A DNA stretch of 64,000 nucleotides from Vibrio fortis. Lineage in GTDB: Bacteria; Pseudomonadota; Gammaproteobacteria; Enterobacterales; Vibrionaceae. Below are positions 34,174-43,375 of this stretch, piece by piece. The stretch spans positions 372,001 to 436,000 of the forward strand of contig NZ_JFFR01000002.1 of the NCBI RefSeq assembly GCF_000695685.1, written 5' to 3'. Under the pieces are notes generated by a model, which saw only the letters and a list, made by a program, of their open reading frames with translations, had not been told where the DNA came from and searched no databases. The translations under genes and the position numbers were made by a program. Within the stretch, counting starts at the first letter, position 1. Each line of letters starts with the position of its first letter.

Positions 34174-35394
34174 CTAAATACTATTCATCAACTGCCCAGG
34201 GACTCTCGATTTCATCTGAGCAATTGCCAAGCCGGACATTTGCACCTGAGAGAACCAATAAGGACGATGCTTGAGGTTAAACAACTCACTGTTGTTTAGG
34301 GATTCAAAAATAGAAAACGCATGAGCCTGGGCAAGTGCAGCACCATAAACGCTCCTATCAGAAACATTCACACCATCGACCTCCTCCACTAATGCTTGCT
34401 TAATGTAAGTGGTATTCGGGCTCCAATCGATATGTTCGATCAGCTTATTAAGCAGTGTCATTTCCATGCTTGAAAACACTTTCTCTAGGAAACTGGTATC
34501 AGGTAACACTTCCGCACAAGCATAGTATTCGTTGTGCTTATCACTTGCTTCACGATAACTCAGCATAGTTTGGACTAGAGCATCTTCAAACGTTTGAGAG
34601 AAATGATTGCATACGAGAAACATAGGTAGAATACGCAGTGTGCCTAATAGAATGCCAACATCGGGATCTCTTACCGAAGTGTCTTGCAGACGTATACGCG
34701 TTGCATTTGCAGTCACCATTAGGTGTTGCCATAGCTTAGGAGCAATATGTTTCGTATTTTCGTCAGACCACTTAAGTAGCGGTTGGCTCATCAAGATAGG
34801 AAAAAGTAATCGGCTATTATCAATCCCGATCTGCCCTACGGCTATTTTAGGGTCTAAGATGGCTTTAGGTTTACGTCCATATTTCTCACAAAACTGTCTG
34901 TTAGAAACAAAGTCCGTTAGGCTCGACGATAAGCCTCGGTTCTCTTCCGCTAAGCGATGGAGTTTGTTGAAATTCAATGAGGGAGAATAAGCAACGCTCG
35001 CAAAGTCGTTATAGTCTGGAAGCTGAGAAAAGAGAGAGCTGATGAGGGTGCTTTCAAGCTTCTTTTCTAGAAGTACTGAAGCCGTTTCGCATACATCTTC
35101 TAGAACATAGCGCAGTGTATTTTGCTTTGCTGCAATTTTTTGACGTTTAGCGGCAACCCTATCCTGTTCGCACATTAATAAAATGCGTTGGTTATTGGTT
35201 ATGCGCTCCGATTCTTTAAAAATAACATCATCACAATAGCGATTTTCTAGACTAAGCAATGAGTCAACGAGATCCTGATTAAGTTTGTATTTGGGACTGA
35301 CGAGCCACTTGTTAAAACGTTCTGCAACATTCGAAGATATTTTTCTGGAGAGTTCTACTACTTCAGGAGTGTAATTTTTATTTGCTAACAACAA
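34174..35394 (-). CDS. HDOD-like protein, 406 residues
   Basis: A soluble protein. The middle part (ILDPKIAVGQIGIDNSRLLF, then LPKLWQHLMVTANATR-like helices and DPDVGILLGTLRILPMFLV) resembles the HDOD output-domain plan of all-helical, phosphohydrolase-like proteins, with no metal-binding HD pair that I can see. I give this as a tentative assignment. The best initiator is TTG at 35394, with no ATG nearby in frame; another start remains possible. It seems to be the first native gene to the right of the prophage and lies in the terminus of other vibrios too. Confidence 0.6.
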   Translation of the reverse strand: MLLANKNYTPEVVELSRKISSNVAERFNKWLVSPKYKLNQDLVDSLLSLENRYCDDVIFKESERITNNQRILLMCEQDRVAAKRQKIAAKQNTLRYVLEDVCETASVLLEKKLESTLISSLFSQLPDYNDFASVAYSPSLNFNKLHRLAEENRGLSSSLTDFVSNRQFCEKYGRKPKAILDPKIAVGQIGIDNSRLLFPILMSQPLLKWSDENTKHIAPKLWQHLMVTANATRIRLQDTSVRDPDVGILLGTLRILPMFLVCNHFSQTFEDALVQTMLSYREASDKHNEYYACAEVLPDTSFLEKVFSSMEMTLLNKLIEHIDWSPNTTYIKQALVEEVDGVNVSDRSVYGAALAQAHAFSIFESLNNSELFNLKHRPYWFSQVQMSGLAIAQMKSRVPGQLMNSI

Positions 35395-35550
35395 CCTACA
35401 AATCCCTTGACCACATTTCGTTATCTGGCTGTTATGACAGCCTATCTAAATTATTAGTGGTATATATTAAATGAAGTTGCATTATTTTTCACGGGATAGT
35501 TATCGGTTACTCAATAAATTTAGTTATAGTGCGTTAAATCTAGTTTGTCG

Positions 35551-35859
35551 TTAAAAACTTATCTGGATACGAATGAATTTTTCATAGCTTTGGTACCGAT
35601 ACTGTTTCTTAGGTACTGCTTTTTTAGCTAGCTTACATATTTTCGCATCACCATGAGTCCTAACTCGATGAACTTTGGTGAATGCTTTGTTGTGCTTCAT
35701 TTCCAGCATTAAATCACAAAACCCATCAAGCTCACCATGCCCTTTAGCATTCAATGTTTTAATAACTTGAGATTTAATCTTCTTCGCCACTGGGTTAACC
35801 AGCGCATCATCAGCGATAGAAACATGAGAAAAGAGAAAAAAAATCAGTAACCTTTTCAT
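35551..35859 (-). CDS. Secreted TolA-C-terminal-like protein
   Basis: A 102-residue protein with a short signal peptide (MKRLLIFFLFSHVSIA) and a mature part resembling only the third domain of TolA: VAKKIKSQVIKTLNAKG, FCDLMLEMKHNKAFTKVHRV, GDAKICKLAKKAVP and YEKFIRIQISF line up with the TolA order (Cys-strand, V..V turn, LC..A..AV, F...L). Two cysteines at TolA-like positions could pair. It has no TolA membrane anchor or long helical domain. TolA domain III is the phage pIII co-receptor and colicin docking domain, so an orphan copy is notable. The start codon lies in a strong hairpin. Confidence 0.6.
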   Translation of the reverse strand: MKRLLIFFLFSHVSIADDALVNPVAKKIKSQVIKTLNAKGHGELDGFCDLMLEMKHNKAFTKVHRVRTHGDAKICKLAKKAVPKKQYRYQSYEKFIRIQISF

Positions 35860-35887
35860 AATACCTCCTTTGACTGAAGGTATTATG
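35857..35887 (-). promoter_or_regulatory. Start-codon-sequestering hairpin of the TolA-like gene
   Basis: On the minus strand, CATAATACCT (from 35887 to 35878) pairs perfectly with AGGTATTATG (35866 to 35857). The 3' arm contains the end of the AAGGAGG ribosome site and the whole start codon. The ten pairs are AU-rich, so the hairpin could open with temperature or by binding of a factor. The sequence shows the structure; regulation is inferred. Confidence 0.7.
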
Positions 35888-35956
35888 CAGGTCGAACTTG
35901 AACAAATTGAATGGGTTTAGAATGGTAAAGTACTAGTCAGTTAGCGTTACTAACAT

Positions 35957-36265
35957 TCACGCTCTCTTAGAGCCTTTCGATTTAAAACCATTATGAGGGA
36001 AAACGTTACGAATACGTTGTTGAGTGCTTTTAGGAACCTGTTTGGAGAACTTTAAGTTGTAGCCCGAGCGTTTCGCATAAACCTTCAGCTCACCATCAAA
36101 GCTCTGATTGCGGCCAATCTCTTGTAAGTTGTGTTTGAAACTTGGTGGCATATGTCCTTTAAACTGAGCTATTTGCCCTTTTTCAAAAGTCACTTTGAGC
36201 ACAGGCCTATCAATTGCAACCAACCAAAATACGAGTGCTGCCCCAATAAGAATCACATACATCAT
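35957..36265 (-). CDS. DUF3634 family protein
   Basis: A 102-residue single-span protein: N-terminal helix MMYVILIGAALVFWLVAIDR, then VLKVTFEKGQIAQFKGHMPP and IGRNQSFDGELKVYAKRSGY, ending in basic residues. This is the DUF3634 pattern of vibrios, always near matP in my memory of the group; no function is known. It lies 18 bases after the matP stop on the same strand, so probably co-transcribed with matP. Confidence 0.82.
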   Translation of the reverse strand: MMYVILIGAALVFWLVAIDRPVLKVTFEKGQIAQFKGHMPPSFKHNLQEIGRNQSFDGELKVYAKRSGYNLKFSKQVPKSTQQRIRNVFPHNGFKSKGSKRA

Positions 36266-36283
36266 AACAGCCGCCTTAAATCA

Positions 36284-36739
36284 CTATTTATCGTCAGATA
36301 GCAACGCACTCAAATCTTCTTTGAGGCTTGTTACCGTTTTGCTTGCTTGTTCGCTTCTTGAGGCTTCACTGACCAAATATTCAATCGCGTCAGAAAGCGT
36401 ACAACCTAGTTCATTTGCCCTTTGTGAAAGTTTTTCCCAAACGCGATAATCTAAATCAATCGACTTTTTCTTGGTATGTACTTGTTCTGCGTTAAAGTGG
36501 CGCTTACGTTTCGCTCGAATAGCCTGCTTTAGCTTGTTGTCGAGGTCTAGCGACATATGCTCTTCTATCCACTCGAGAACGCCTGTTGGTTGATGTTCTA
36601 ACTTAAGAAGATTCTGTACAGCAACATCTGCTTCACTTGAATCGATATGACGGGTAATGGATTCACCTTCCTTCCATTTCTTTACCAGATAGTTCCATTT
36701 CCAACCACATTCTAAGTTTTCAAGCTGCTGATATTTCAT
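36284..36739 (-). CDS. matP: Macrodomain Ter organiser MatP
   Basis: A 151-residue DNA-binding protein starting MKYQQLENLECGWKWNYLVK, with the C-terminal ribbon-helix-helix region KKSIDLDYRVWEKLSQRANEL and GCTLSDAIEYLVSEASR. It binds matS sites and links the terminus to the divisome. The ATG at 36739 has a GGGA element; four extra upstream codons are open but unlike the family. Order matP-ycbZ-fabA-rmf is the same as in E. coli. A near-matS site lies 25 bases upstream of the start. Confidence 0.96.
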   Translation of the reverse strand: MKYQQLENLECGWKWNYLVKKWKEGESITRHIDSSEADVAVQNLLKLEHQPTGVLEWIEEHMSLDLDNKLKQAIRAKRKRHFNAEQVHTKKKSIDLDYRVWEKLSQRANELGCTLSDAIEYLVSEASRSEQASKTVTSLKEDLSALLSDDK

Positions 36740-36763
36740 GTCAAATCCCAAACGTTAATCCTA

Positions 36764-36776
36764 GTGACAGCGTAAC
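36764..36776. promoter_or_regulatory. matS-like site upstream of matP (12/13)
   Basis: GTGACAGCGTAAC matches GTGACRNYGTCAC except one base in the right arm. It lies between matP and the divergent ycbZ gene, so MatP could repress its own promoter. Confidence 0.45.
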
Positions 36777-36928
36777 CCAAATTACCTAATTAGACAATTG
36801 ATCAATTAAAAGAATAGACCAAGATCATACTTATATTGCTTGGTTTATTACGATTAAACAGATACTTCTATTAGGCATTGTCGTTTTTCTATATACTCCC
36901 TGTCTCTTTACCATTTTTAGTAGATTCA

Positions 36929-38578
36929 ATGACTCAAGTAGACTGGCGACATGTTACGCCACAATATGATGAATACGCACATCAGTTAGAGCAATACCCT
37001 AACCTAACGCCCTTTTCATTTACTCAGATTCAGCATAGATTCCGTAATGCCTTAAGTCGCTTTGTACGCTTGTCTAGCCTATCACGCGTGTTACTCGTCA
37101 ACGCACCTGATAATGCCATCTATCGTCAACTTATCATTGAATCATTGAGTCTCTCTACTTCAGACGATAATCACCCTGTAATCAGAACAGAATCACTTAA
37201 TGCCGAAGCACTGTTCGATCAAATTGAGTCAAAAGATGGACAAGTAATTGCAACCAAGCAAGGCCTGCTTTCTAAAGCCGACAATGGGTTTCTTATTGTA
37301 TCTGCGAATCTTATCCTCGCGAACCCAGGAAGCTGGCTATTACTTAAATCTGCCTTATTAGGCGATGAGATTGAACCAATCAGAAGCAACCCAGATCATC
37401 TATGTGCACCACAGTTACCTCGTACATATAACATCAAGCTCATCATAGTTGGTGATCGTGGCCAAATGGGCGACCTTGATTATTTAGACAGCGACATCCG
37501 CAGCGGCTTTTGTCTTTTTAGTGAGATTGAACAAGACCTTAAGTTAGACCAAGAGAGTTTGGTTGAGTATTTAGGTTACCTAAAATGGCTACAGCAACGC
37601 TATCAGTTACCAGAGCTTGATGTAGAAGCTGTTACAGCCTTACTTTGCGCTGGTGCTAGAGAAGCTGAAGATCAGACATATACCCCTTTGTGTCCAATTT
37701 GGCACAACACTTTGCTTAGTGAAGCGACTATTGAATCAAACAACACAGAAATCAATAGCATTCATATCGAGCAAGCTTTATCACACAAATACCAACGAGA
37801 GTCTTACCTTCCAGAGCGAGCTTTAGACGACATCCTTGATGGACAAGTGATCATCGAAACTCAAGGTGAACAAGTTGGCCAAGTTAATGGTTTAACCGTT
37901 ATTGACGTCCCTGGACACCCTATCTCTTATGGTGAGCCTGCTCGTATATCATGTGTGATCCACTTTGGTGATGGCGATATCTCTGATGTAGAGCGCAAAG
38001 CCGAACTCGGCGGTAACCTACACGCTAAAGGCATGATGATCATGCAAGCGTTTGTGAGTGCCTCACTCAACCTTGAAGACCCGCTACCATATTCCGCATC
38101 AGTTGTATTCGAGCAGTCTTACTGCGAAGTTGATGGCGACAGTGCCTCGTTGGCAGAACTGTGTTCACTTGTCAGCGCCCTTTCAGAGTACCCAATCAAT
38201 CAGCAAATTGCCGTTACAGGTGCTGTTGACCAATTTGGCCGCGTACAAGCTGTTGGTGGGTTAAACGAGAAGATCGAAGGCTTCTATCACGTCTGTAAAC
38301 ATCAAGGGCTAACAGGCGATCAAGGTGTTATTCTACCGCATACAAACTTGAAGCATTTAGCGCTTCAACCCGATGTTGTAGAAAGCATCAAAAATGGACA
38401 ATTTCATATCTGGTCTGTATCAAATGTAGACGAAGCAATTCCTCTTATCATGAACAAACCATTTAGAGACGAAGAGCAAGAAAGCGTTCTTAGCAAAATC
38501 GCGGAACGTATTGAAAACTTTGAAAGACATGAACATCCGCCAGGAATTGTGGAACGCATCAAAAACTGGTTTGTCTAG
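36929..38578 (+). CDS. ycbZ: Lon-like protease YcbZ (LonH)
   Basis: About 549 residues, matching E. coli YcbZ over its length. The C-terminal Lon-type protease domain carries the catalytic serine in EVDGDSASLAELCSL and the lysine in VGGLNEKIEGFYHVC. The N-terminal ATPase-like part (FRNALSRFVRLSSLSRVLLV onward) lacks a canonical Walker A, as in YcbZ. The ATG at 36929 fits the family; the open frame starts earlier. It has been linked to ribosome assembly in E. coli. It precedes fabA in the same direction. Confidence 0.93.
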   Translation: MTQVDWRHVTPQYDEYAHQLEQYPNLTPFSFTQIQHRFRNALSRFVRLSSLSRVLLVNAPDNAIYRQLIIESLSLSTSDDNHPVIRTESLNAEALFDQIESKDGQVIATKQGLLSKADNGFLIVSANLILANPGSWLLLKSALLGDEIEPIRSNPDHLCAPQLPRTYNIKLIIVGDRGQMGDLDYLDSDIRSGFCLFSEIEQDLKLDQESLVEYLGYLKWLQQRYQLPELDVEAVTALLCAGAREAEDQTYTPLCPIWHNTLLSEATIESNNTEINSIHIEQALSHKYQRESYLPERALDDILDGQVIIETQGEQVGQVNGLTVIDVPGHPISYGEPARISCVIHFGDGDISDVERKAELGGNLHAKGMMIMQAFVSASLNLEDPLPYSASVVFEQSYCEVDGDSASLAELCSLVSALSEYPINQQIAVTGAVDQFGRVQAVGGLNEKIEGFYHVCKHQGLTGDQGVILPHTNLKHLALQPDVVESIKNGQFHIWSVSNVDEAIPLIMNKPFRDEEQESVLSKIAERIENFERHEHPPGIVERIKNWFV

Positions 38579-38649
38579 TACTGATCGGACTTGTTTAGCG
38601 TACACCTGTTCACTAATATGCACCTATCAAAAATTGGAGTAAATTGATA

Positions 38650-39165
38650 ATGCAAAACAAACGTGATTCTTACACTCGCGAAGAGCTTCTAGCTTCAAGC
38701 CAAGGCGAACTATGGCCACAAGGCCCTCAACTTCCAGCACCAAACATGTTGATGATGGATCGCATCACTAAGATGTCAGAAACTGAGGGTGATTTTGGTA
38801 AAGGTCTAATCCTTGCTGAGTTAGATATTACTCCAGACCTATGGTTCTTTGATTGTCACTTCCCGGGTGACCCTGTAATGCCTGGTTGTCTGGGTCTAGA
38901 CGCAATGTGGCAACTAGTTGGCTTCTTCCTAGGCTGGGTTGGCGGCGAAGGTAAAGGCCGTGCTCTAGGTGTAGGTGAAGTGAAATTCACTGGTCAGATC
39001 CTACCAACTGCGAAAAAAGTAACGTACGAGATCCACATGAAACGTGTCGTTAACCGTAAGCTAGTAATGGGCTTAGCAGATGGTCGCGTTCTTGTAGATG
39101 GTAAAGAAATCTACGTTGCAAAAGACCTAAAAGTTGGCCTTTTCCAAGATACATCTTCTTTCTAA
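38650..39165 (+). CDS. fabA: 3-hydroxydecanoyl-ACP dehydratase/isomerase FabA
   Basis: A 171-residue cytoplasmic enzyme of the unsaturated fatty acid branch. The catalytic histidine is in [25 protein letters not shown] and the aspartate in the LDAMWQLVG helix. The start at 38650 ([14 protein letters not shown]) has GGAG at good spacing; a TTG two codons earlier is unlikely. Converts 3-hydroxydecanoyl-ACP to trans-2 and cis-3 decenoyl-ACP. Near-identical to E. coli FabA. Confidence 0.98.
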   Translation: MQNKRDSYTREELLASSQGELWPQGPQLPAPNMLMMDRITKMSETEGDFGKGLILAELDITPDLWFFDCHFPGDPVMPGCLGLDAMWQLVGFFLGWVGGEGKGRALGVGEVKFTGQILPTAKKVTYEIHMKRVVNRKLVMGLADGRVLVDGKEIYVAKDLKVGLFQDTSSF

Positions 39166-39180
39166 AAGAATTCTAAAGAT

Positions 39181-39205
39181 AAAGCTGCTAACTGCAGCTT
39201 TTCTT
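39181..39205 (+). terminator. Terminator after fabA
   Basis: Perfect stem AAAGCTGC (39181-39188) / GCAGCTTT (39194-39201), loop TAACT, then TTCTTTTG. Confidence 0.9.
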
Positions 39206-39293
39206 TTGCGCCAAACATATTAGTTATAGTGCATTTAAATGGTTGATTATTTGCTGTAATCATTAAAATTGTCCCCTCCACCAGCTTCTCGTT

Positions 39294-39328
39294 CCCAAAA
39301 ATAACAAGGCCCCGAAAATCGGAGCCTT
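39294..39328 (-). terminator. Terminator after rmf
   Basis: On the minus strand AAGGCTCCG / CGGGGCCTT around ATTTT (genome 39306-39314 with 39320-39328, one mismatch pair), then GTTATTTTTGGG. Confidence 0.8.
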
Positions 39329-39351
39329 TGAAATCCTTGACGTTTGTCCTA

Positions 39352-39525
39352 TTACTTATAGAGACCTGCTTGTTTGTCATCTTTGGCATCACGCCAACCA
39401 CCTAGCCAATACGACCGAGAATCCATTTGGCTATACGGGCAAGCTTCTTGCGACCTTCCATTTAAACCAGCCTTGTAGCCTTGAGATTGTGCTCGTTCTA
39501 GGCGATCACGCTTTTGTCTCTTCAT
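39352..39525 (-). CDS. rmf: Ribosome modulation factor RMF
   Basis: A 57-residue basic protein, MKRQKRDRLERAQSQGYKAG onward, containing SQEACPYSQMDSRSYWLGGW and ending DDKQAGLYK. It binds 70S ribosomes in stationary phase to form 100S dimers. The open frame extends upstream but the family start MKRQKRDR fixes 39525. Convergent with fabA, as in E. coli. Confidence 0.97.
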   Translation of the reverse strand: MKRQKRDRLERAQSQGYKAGLNGRSQEACPYSQMDSRSYWLGGWRDAKDDKQAGLYK

Positions 39526-39636
39526 AGTGCAGTCCTCATACGGGTGTCCATTTCTAAACATATAATGATTACAACATCGTGGAGTTTCTGTGACTCCAAC
39601 TTTAAGAATTAACCAAGATCCTACTTTTCTCAAGGC

Positions 39637-39673
39637 GAAAAAAAGCCCAAGTTCAGAACTGTGAACTTGGGCT
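39637..39673 (-). terminator. Terminator after the DUF3466 gene
   Basis: Eleven-base stem AGCCCAAGTTC (39644-39654) / GAACTTGGGCT (39663-39673), then a run of U on the minus strand (the A-run 39637-39643). Confidence 0.93.
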
Positions 39674-39685
39674 CAAGAGCTAAAA

Positions 39686-41449
39686 TTATTTAAATTTTCT
39701 ACGGAACCCGAGGAAACCAAGCAGTGTCAAAGCGAAAATACCAAGGCCTGCACCTTGACGTTCAACATTTTGAGAATCAGTTCCACGCGCTTGTATATCA
39801 GCAGACGTCGCACCAGAGATTGGTACTAGCTTCACAGCTACAACTTCTTCTACCGCATCAGATGATGCATTTCCACAGTATGAGTTATGCGACGTAGTAT
39901 CGTACTGTTGTGCTACACCATTCACTGTACATTTGATAGCAGTAGCAGAAATCACCCCAGCATCGTTAATATCTGACGCATCGATAACACGGAAAAAGTT
40001 ATTCTCGTCTGAGAAATCTTGACCATCAGCATTAGCGCCGTTGGTCAGGTCGTCTAACCACCAAGCTTTGTTATCGAATAATGCAATTCTTGACGCTTCA
40101 GTACCAGTTGCTTGATACGGGTAAATAAAGCCTCTATGGCGACGTTCGCTTCCATCAACTTCACGAGTTGTATCAGCATCAACTTGACCTACAAACTCAT
40201 TATACTTATTAACCGACTTAGCTTCGCTGCCTGCACCAGTAAAGAAAATACTACCTGATAAAAATGTAGCAGTAGGAGTTGCACTTGAAGCATCCTCTAC
40301 GATGAACGCCTTGTTCGCAGCACTACCATTTTCTGGCACATAACCATTGCGCTTGGCATATCCAACAGCAAATAGATTTTTATTAATATCAGACACGACC
40401 GAGTTGCTAAATATAGCATCATCACTCGATGAACCTGACTTCACCTCGGCTCCAGATACTGATGTTGTAGTCCAAGTTACTGTCGAAAGGTCGATTGAAG
40501 ATGAAAAATCTAGATCATTACTAACAAAAACGCTTGCGTTTAGATCTTGCAGATCACCGCTTCCATCAACGGTATTGTATCCTACACCATAAAGTTTATT
40601 ACCAACTTCAACTAGGCCACGCATACTACCTTGAGCAAAGTAATCGCCTGTCTGTGATGGGTAATCATCGTTATTACTCCATGCTATTTGGTTATTCACC
40701 GAAGCATTCCATAATGAGGCTTTAGAGCTAAAAGTGGTACTTGACGTACTTGTTCCTGCACCTTTCTCAGAAATACTACCGAAGTTCAATATGGTACCTT
40801 CCGAGAGAGTTAATGCTCCCCAAGCTCGTGATTCAGAGTCTGATGTTAAGGCTACAGTGGTAATAGCTTTATTTCGAATACTATCATCACCGTTAGTGTC
40901 ACCCTCAGAAGCAACACCAAGGGGCTGAGCTGTAGTATCTAAAGCATTGATCACTGAATTGTATTGATTAATACTTGACGTTGCACCCTCAATAAACGCT
41001 TGTGCATTGACCTTCGTTAGGTCATTGATTTCATCGCTCCAAGTATTCCAACGTTGTACTGCCCAACTTTCACAAGTTGAATATCTCAATTCGCGATAAC
41101 AGTAGTTCTCAAAGTCGTTAAACTCTTGGATATATTGAAACGCAGCATCCATCGCAAAAGGCACTTCTTCACGATAACTAACACCTTCAACCGTATTACG
41201 TGTTTCGCCCGCTAACTTAAACGAACCGGTTGTACAGTTTGTCGCGTTAGAATCGAAACAACCCATAGCAAGCTCATTAGACCCATCCGTCGCACTACCA
41301 GGTTGAATAGCAACACCGAAAGTTTCAGTTGCGTTCGTAATCGCTGCAGGTTTCTCTACCTCAACGACTTGGTATAAGGCAGCGTTAGCGTTCGTCGCAG
41401 CCAATACTAAGGCTGCAATTGTCGTTAACTTAAAATTCGTACTACTCAT
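39686..41449 (-). CDS. DUF3466 family exported protein
   Basis: A 587-residue protein with a signal peptide (TTIAALVLAATNANAALYQV, cleaved after NA-A) and a C-terminal tripartite tail: a helix GLGIFALTLLGFLGF followed by RRKFK, preceded by a glycine pair region. That tail resembles the GlyGly-CTERM type of sorting signal processed by rhombosortase. The body is rich in Ser/Asp/Asn and matches DUF3466 of vibrios by size and place (before uup). It is probably surface exposed or secreted; no function is known. Ten bases separate it from uup. Confidence 0.8.
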   Translation of the reverse strand: MSSTNFKLTTIAALVLAATNANAALYQVVEVEKPAAITNATETFGVAIQPGSATDGSNELAMGCFDSNATNCTTGSFKLAGETRNTVEGVSYREEVPFAMDAAFQYIQEFNDFENYCYRELRYSTCESWAVQRWNTWSDEINDLTKVNAQAFIEGATSSINQYNSVINALDTTAQPLGVASEGDTNGDDSIRNKAITTVALTSDSESRAWGALTLSEGTILNFGSISEKGAGTSTSSTTFSSKASLWNASVNNQIAWSNNDDYPSQTGDYFAQGSMRGLVEVGNKLYGVGYNTVDGSGDLQDLNASVFVSNDLDFSSSIDLSTVTWTTTSVSGAEVKSGSSSDDAIFSNSVVSDINKNLFAVGYAKRNGYVPENGSAANKAFIVEDASSATPTATFLSGSIFFTGAGSEAKSVNKYNEFVGQVDADTTREVDGSERRHRGFIYPYQATGTEASRIALFDNKAWWLDDLTNGANADGQDFSDENNFFRVIDASDINDAGVISATAIKCTVNGVAQQYDTTSHNSYCGNASSDAVEEVVAVKLVPISGATSADIQARGTDSQNVERQGAGLGIFALTLLGFLGFRRKFK

Positions 41450-41458
41450 TATTACTTC

Positions 41459-43375
41459 TTAACTTTCCTGTTGTAGTGCCTCGAGCTCTTCCCAACGCTC
41501 AAAAGCAACTTCTAGCTCCTGCTCTACAGCAGATAGCTTATCTAAAACTGGTTGTGTCTGCTCTACAGGATTTGAGAAGAAGTTAGGTTCATTCACTTCT
41601 TCCTGAAGAGTTTCAATTTGGGCTTCCAATTCCTCTAAACGCATAGGTAACGCTTCAAGCTCTCGCTGTAGCTTATACGATAACTTCTTAGGTTTAGCCT
41701 TAGCTGGCGCAGTTTTGGGAGTTTCCTCAACTACTTTTGCTTTCTTTGATGGCTTTTCAACCTGACGCGACTGAAGAACTTGCGCTCGTTGTTGTTGAGC
41801 GTCGTGATAGCCACCAACAAATTCTTCAATAACGCCGTTTCCCTCAAAGATCCAGCTTGTCATAACCGTGTTATCTACGAACTGACGGTCGTGGCTTACT
41901 AAAAGAAGCGTCCCCTGATAGTTGGCAAGCAAATCCTCTAAAAGTTCCAAAGTTTCGATATCTAAATCGTTAGTTGGTTCATCAAGAATCAACAAGTTGT
42001 TCGATTTGAGAAAAATACGAGCAAGCAACAGTCGGTTCTTCTCACCACCAGAGAGAGCTTTAACCGGCGTGCGTGCACGTTTAGGTGAGAATAAGAAATC
42101 TTGTAAGTAGCTCAGAGCGTGTCGTTCACGACCACCGACCATCACTTCCTGCTTACCGTCAGCAAGGTTATCAATAACCGACTTCTCTGGATCTAAAATC
42201 TCACGGTATTGGTCGAAGTAAGCCACTTCGAGTTTAGTACCACAATGCAGACGACCAGAATCAGGCTTAAGCTGGTCTAATAGAAGCTTAAGTACTGTAC
42301 TCTTACCACAACCGTTAGGACCAATCAGTGCAATGCGGTCACCACGCATAATGTTGAAGCTGAAATCTTTCACGATCTCTTTGCCTTCAAAACCAAAGTT
42401 CAGGTTCTCTGCTTCGAATACAATCTTACCTGAACGCTGTGCATCATCGATTTGAATAACGGCCTTACCCTGCACTTCACGGCGATTCTTACGCTCTTCA
42501 CGGAGCTTTTTAAGTGCACGTACGCGCCCTTCGTTACGAGTACGACGAGCCTTAATGCCTTGACGAATCCAGACTTCTTCTTGAGCAAGCTTTTTGTCGA
42601 ACTCAGCGTTTTGCATCTCTTCGACGCGAAGCGCTTCTTCTTTCTCTACAAGGTAGTTGTCGTAATCACCAGGGAATGAGCTCAATTGCCCACGATCTAA
42701 ATCAACAATACGAGTAGCCATTGATTTAATGAACGCACGGTCGTGAGAGATAAAGATGATAGAACCACGGAAGTCCTTTAAGAAACCTTCTAGCCACTCA
42801 ATCGTTGTTACGTCTAGGTGGTTAGTCGGCTCATCAAGAAGTAATACGTCAGGGTCACATACAAGCGCACGAGCCAGAGCCGCTTTACGCTGCCAGCCAC
42901 CTGACAAATCGGTTAACTTAGTGTTTGGAGACAGTTTCAAAGCCCCAAGAACATTGTTAACGCGATCATCAAAGCGCCATGCGTTCGCATGATCCAGCTC
43001 TTCTTGAACACGAGCTAAACGGTTAATATTCTTCTCACTTGGATCTTCCGCAATAAGATCCAATAGATCATGGTAGATCTTTAGCTTCTTACCAATTTCC
43101 GCTAAGCCACCAGAAACATACTCATAAACCGTTCCCTCTTCATTACGAGGAGGATCTTGCTCCAAGCGCGATACAACAACATCTTGTGTCACTTGCATCT
43201 TACCGTCATCCATAATGATCTCGCCAGCAAGGACCTTCATTAAGGTTGACTTACCAGCGCCATTACGGCCTACCAAACAAACACGCTCATTTTCTTGCAG
43301 AGCGAAGTCTGCACGATCTAATAATGGGTGATCACCAAATGCTAACTGACCATTATGAATTGTAAGTAATGCCAT
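41459..43375 (-). CDS. uup: ABC-F ATPase Uup
   Basis: A 638-residue soluble protein with two ABC domains, each with Walker A (GRNGAGKSTLMK and GPNGCGKSTVLK), signature (LSGGWQRK and LSGGEKNR) and Walker B (LLLDEPTNHLD, LILDEPTNDLD). Between them is a charged linker, and the C-terminus is a coiled coil (LQRELEALPMRLEELEAQIE) that binds DNA in E. coli Uup. It affects precise excision of transposons and ribosome function. It overlaps the glutaredoxin-like gene by 23 bases. Confidence 0.96.
   Translation of the reverse strand: MALLTIHNGQLAFGDHPLLDRADFALQENERVCLVGRNGAGKSTLMKVLAGEIIMDDGKMQVTQDVVVSRLEQDPPRNEEGTVYEYVSGGLAEIGKKLKIYHDLLDLIAEDPSEKNINRLARVQEELDHANAWRFDDRVNNVLGALKLSPNTKLTDLSGGWQRKAALARALVCDPDVLLLDEPTNHLDVTTIEWLEGFLKDFRGSIIFISHDRAFIKSMATRIVDLDRGQLSSFPGDYDNYLVEKEEALRVEEMQNAEFDKKLAQEEVWIRQGIKARRTRNEGRVRALKKLREERKNRREVQGKAVIQIDDAQRSGKIVFEAENLNFGFEGKEIVKDFSFNIMRGDRIALIGPNGCGKSTVLKLLLDQLKPDSGRLHCGTKLEVAYFDQYREILDPEKSVIDNLADGKQEVMVGGRERHALSYLQDFLFSPKRARTPVKALSGGEKNRLLLARIFLKSNNLLILDEPTNDLDIETLELLEDLLANYQGTLLLVSHDRQFVDNTVMTSWIFEGNGVIEEFVGGYHDAQQQRAQVLQSRQVEKPSKKAKVVEETPKTAPAKAKPKKLSYKLQRELEALPMRLEELEAQIETLQEEVNEPNFFSNPVEQTQPVLDKLSAVEQELEVAFERWEELEALQQES

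Noticed and set aside
39162..39401. 79-codon minus-strand frame after fabA
   Set aside because: It runs through the fabA and rmf terminators, has no ribosome site and no family features.
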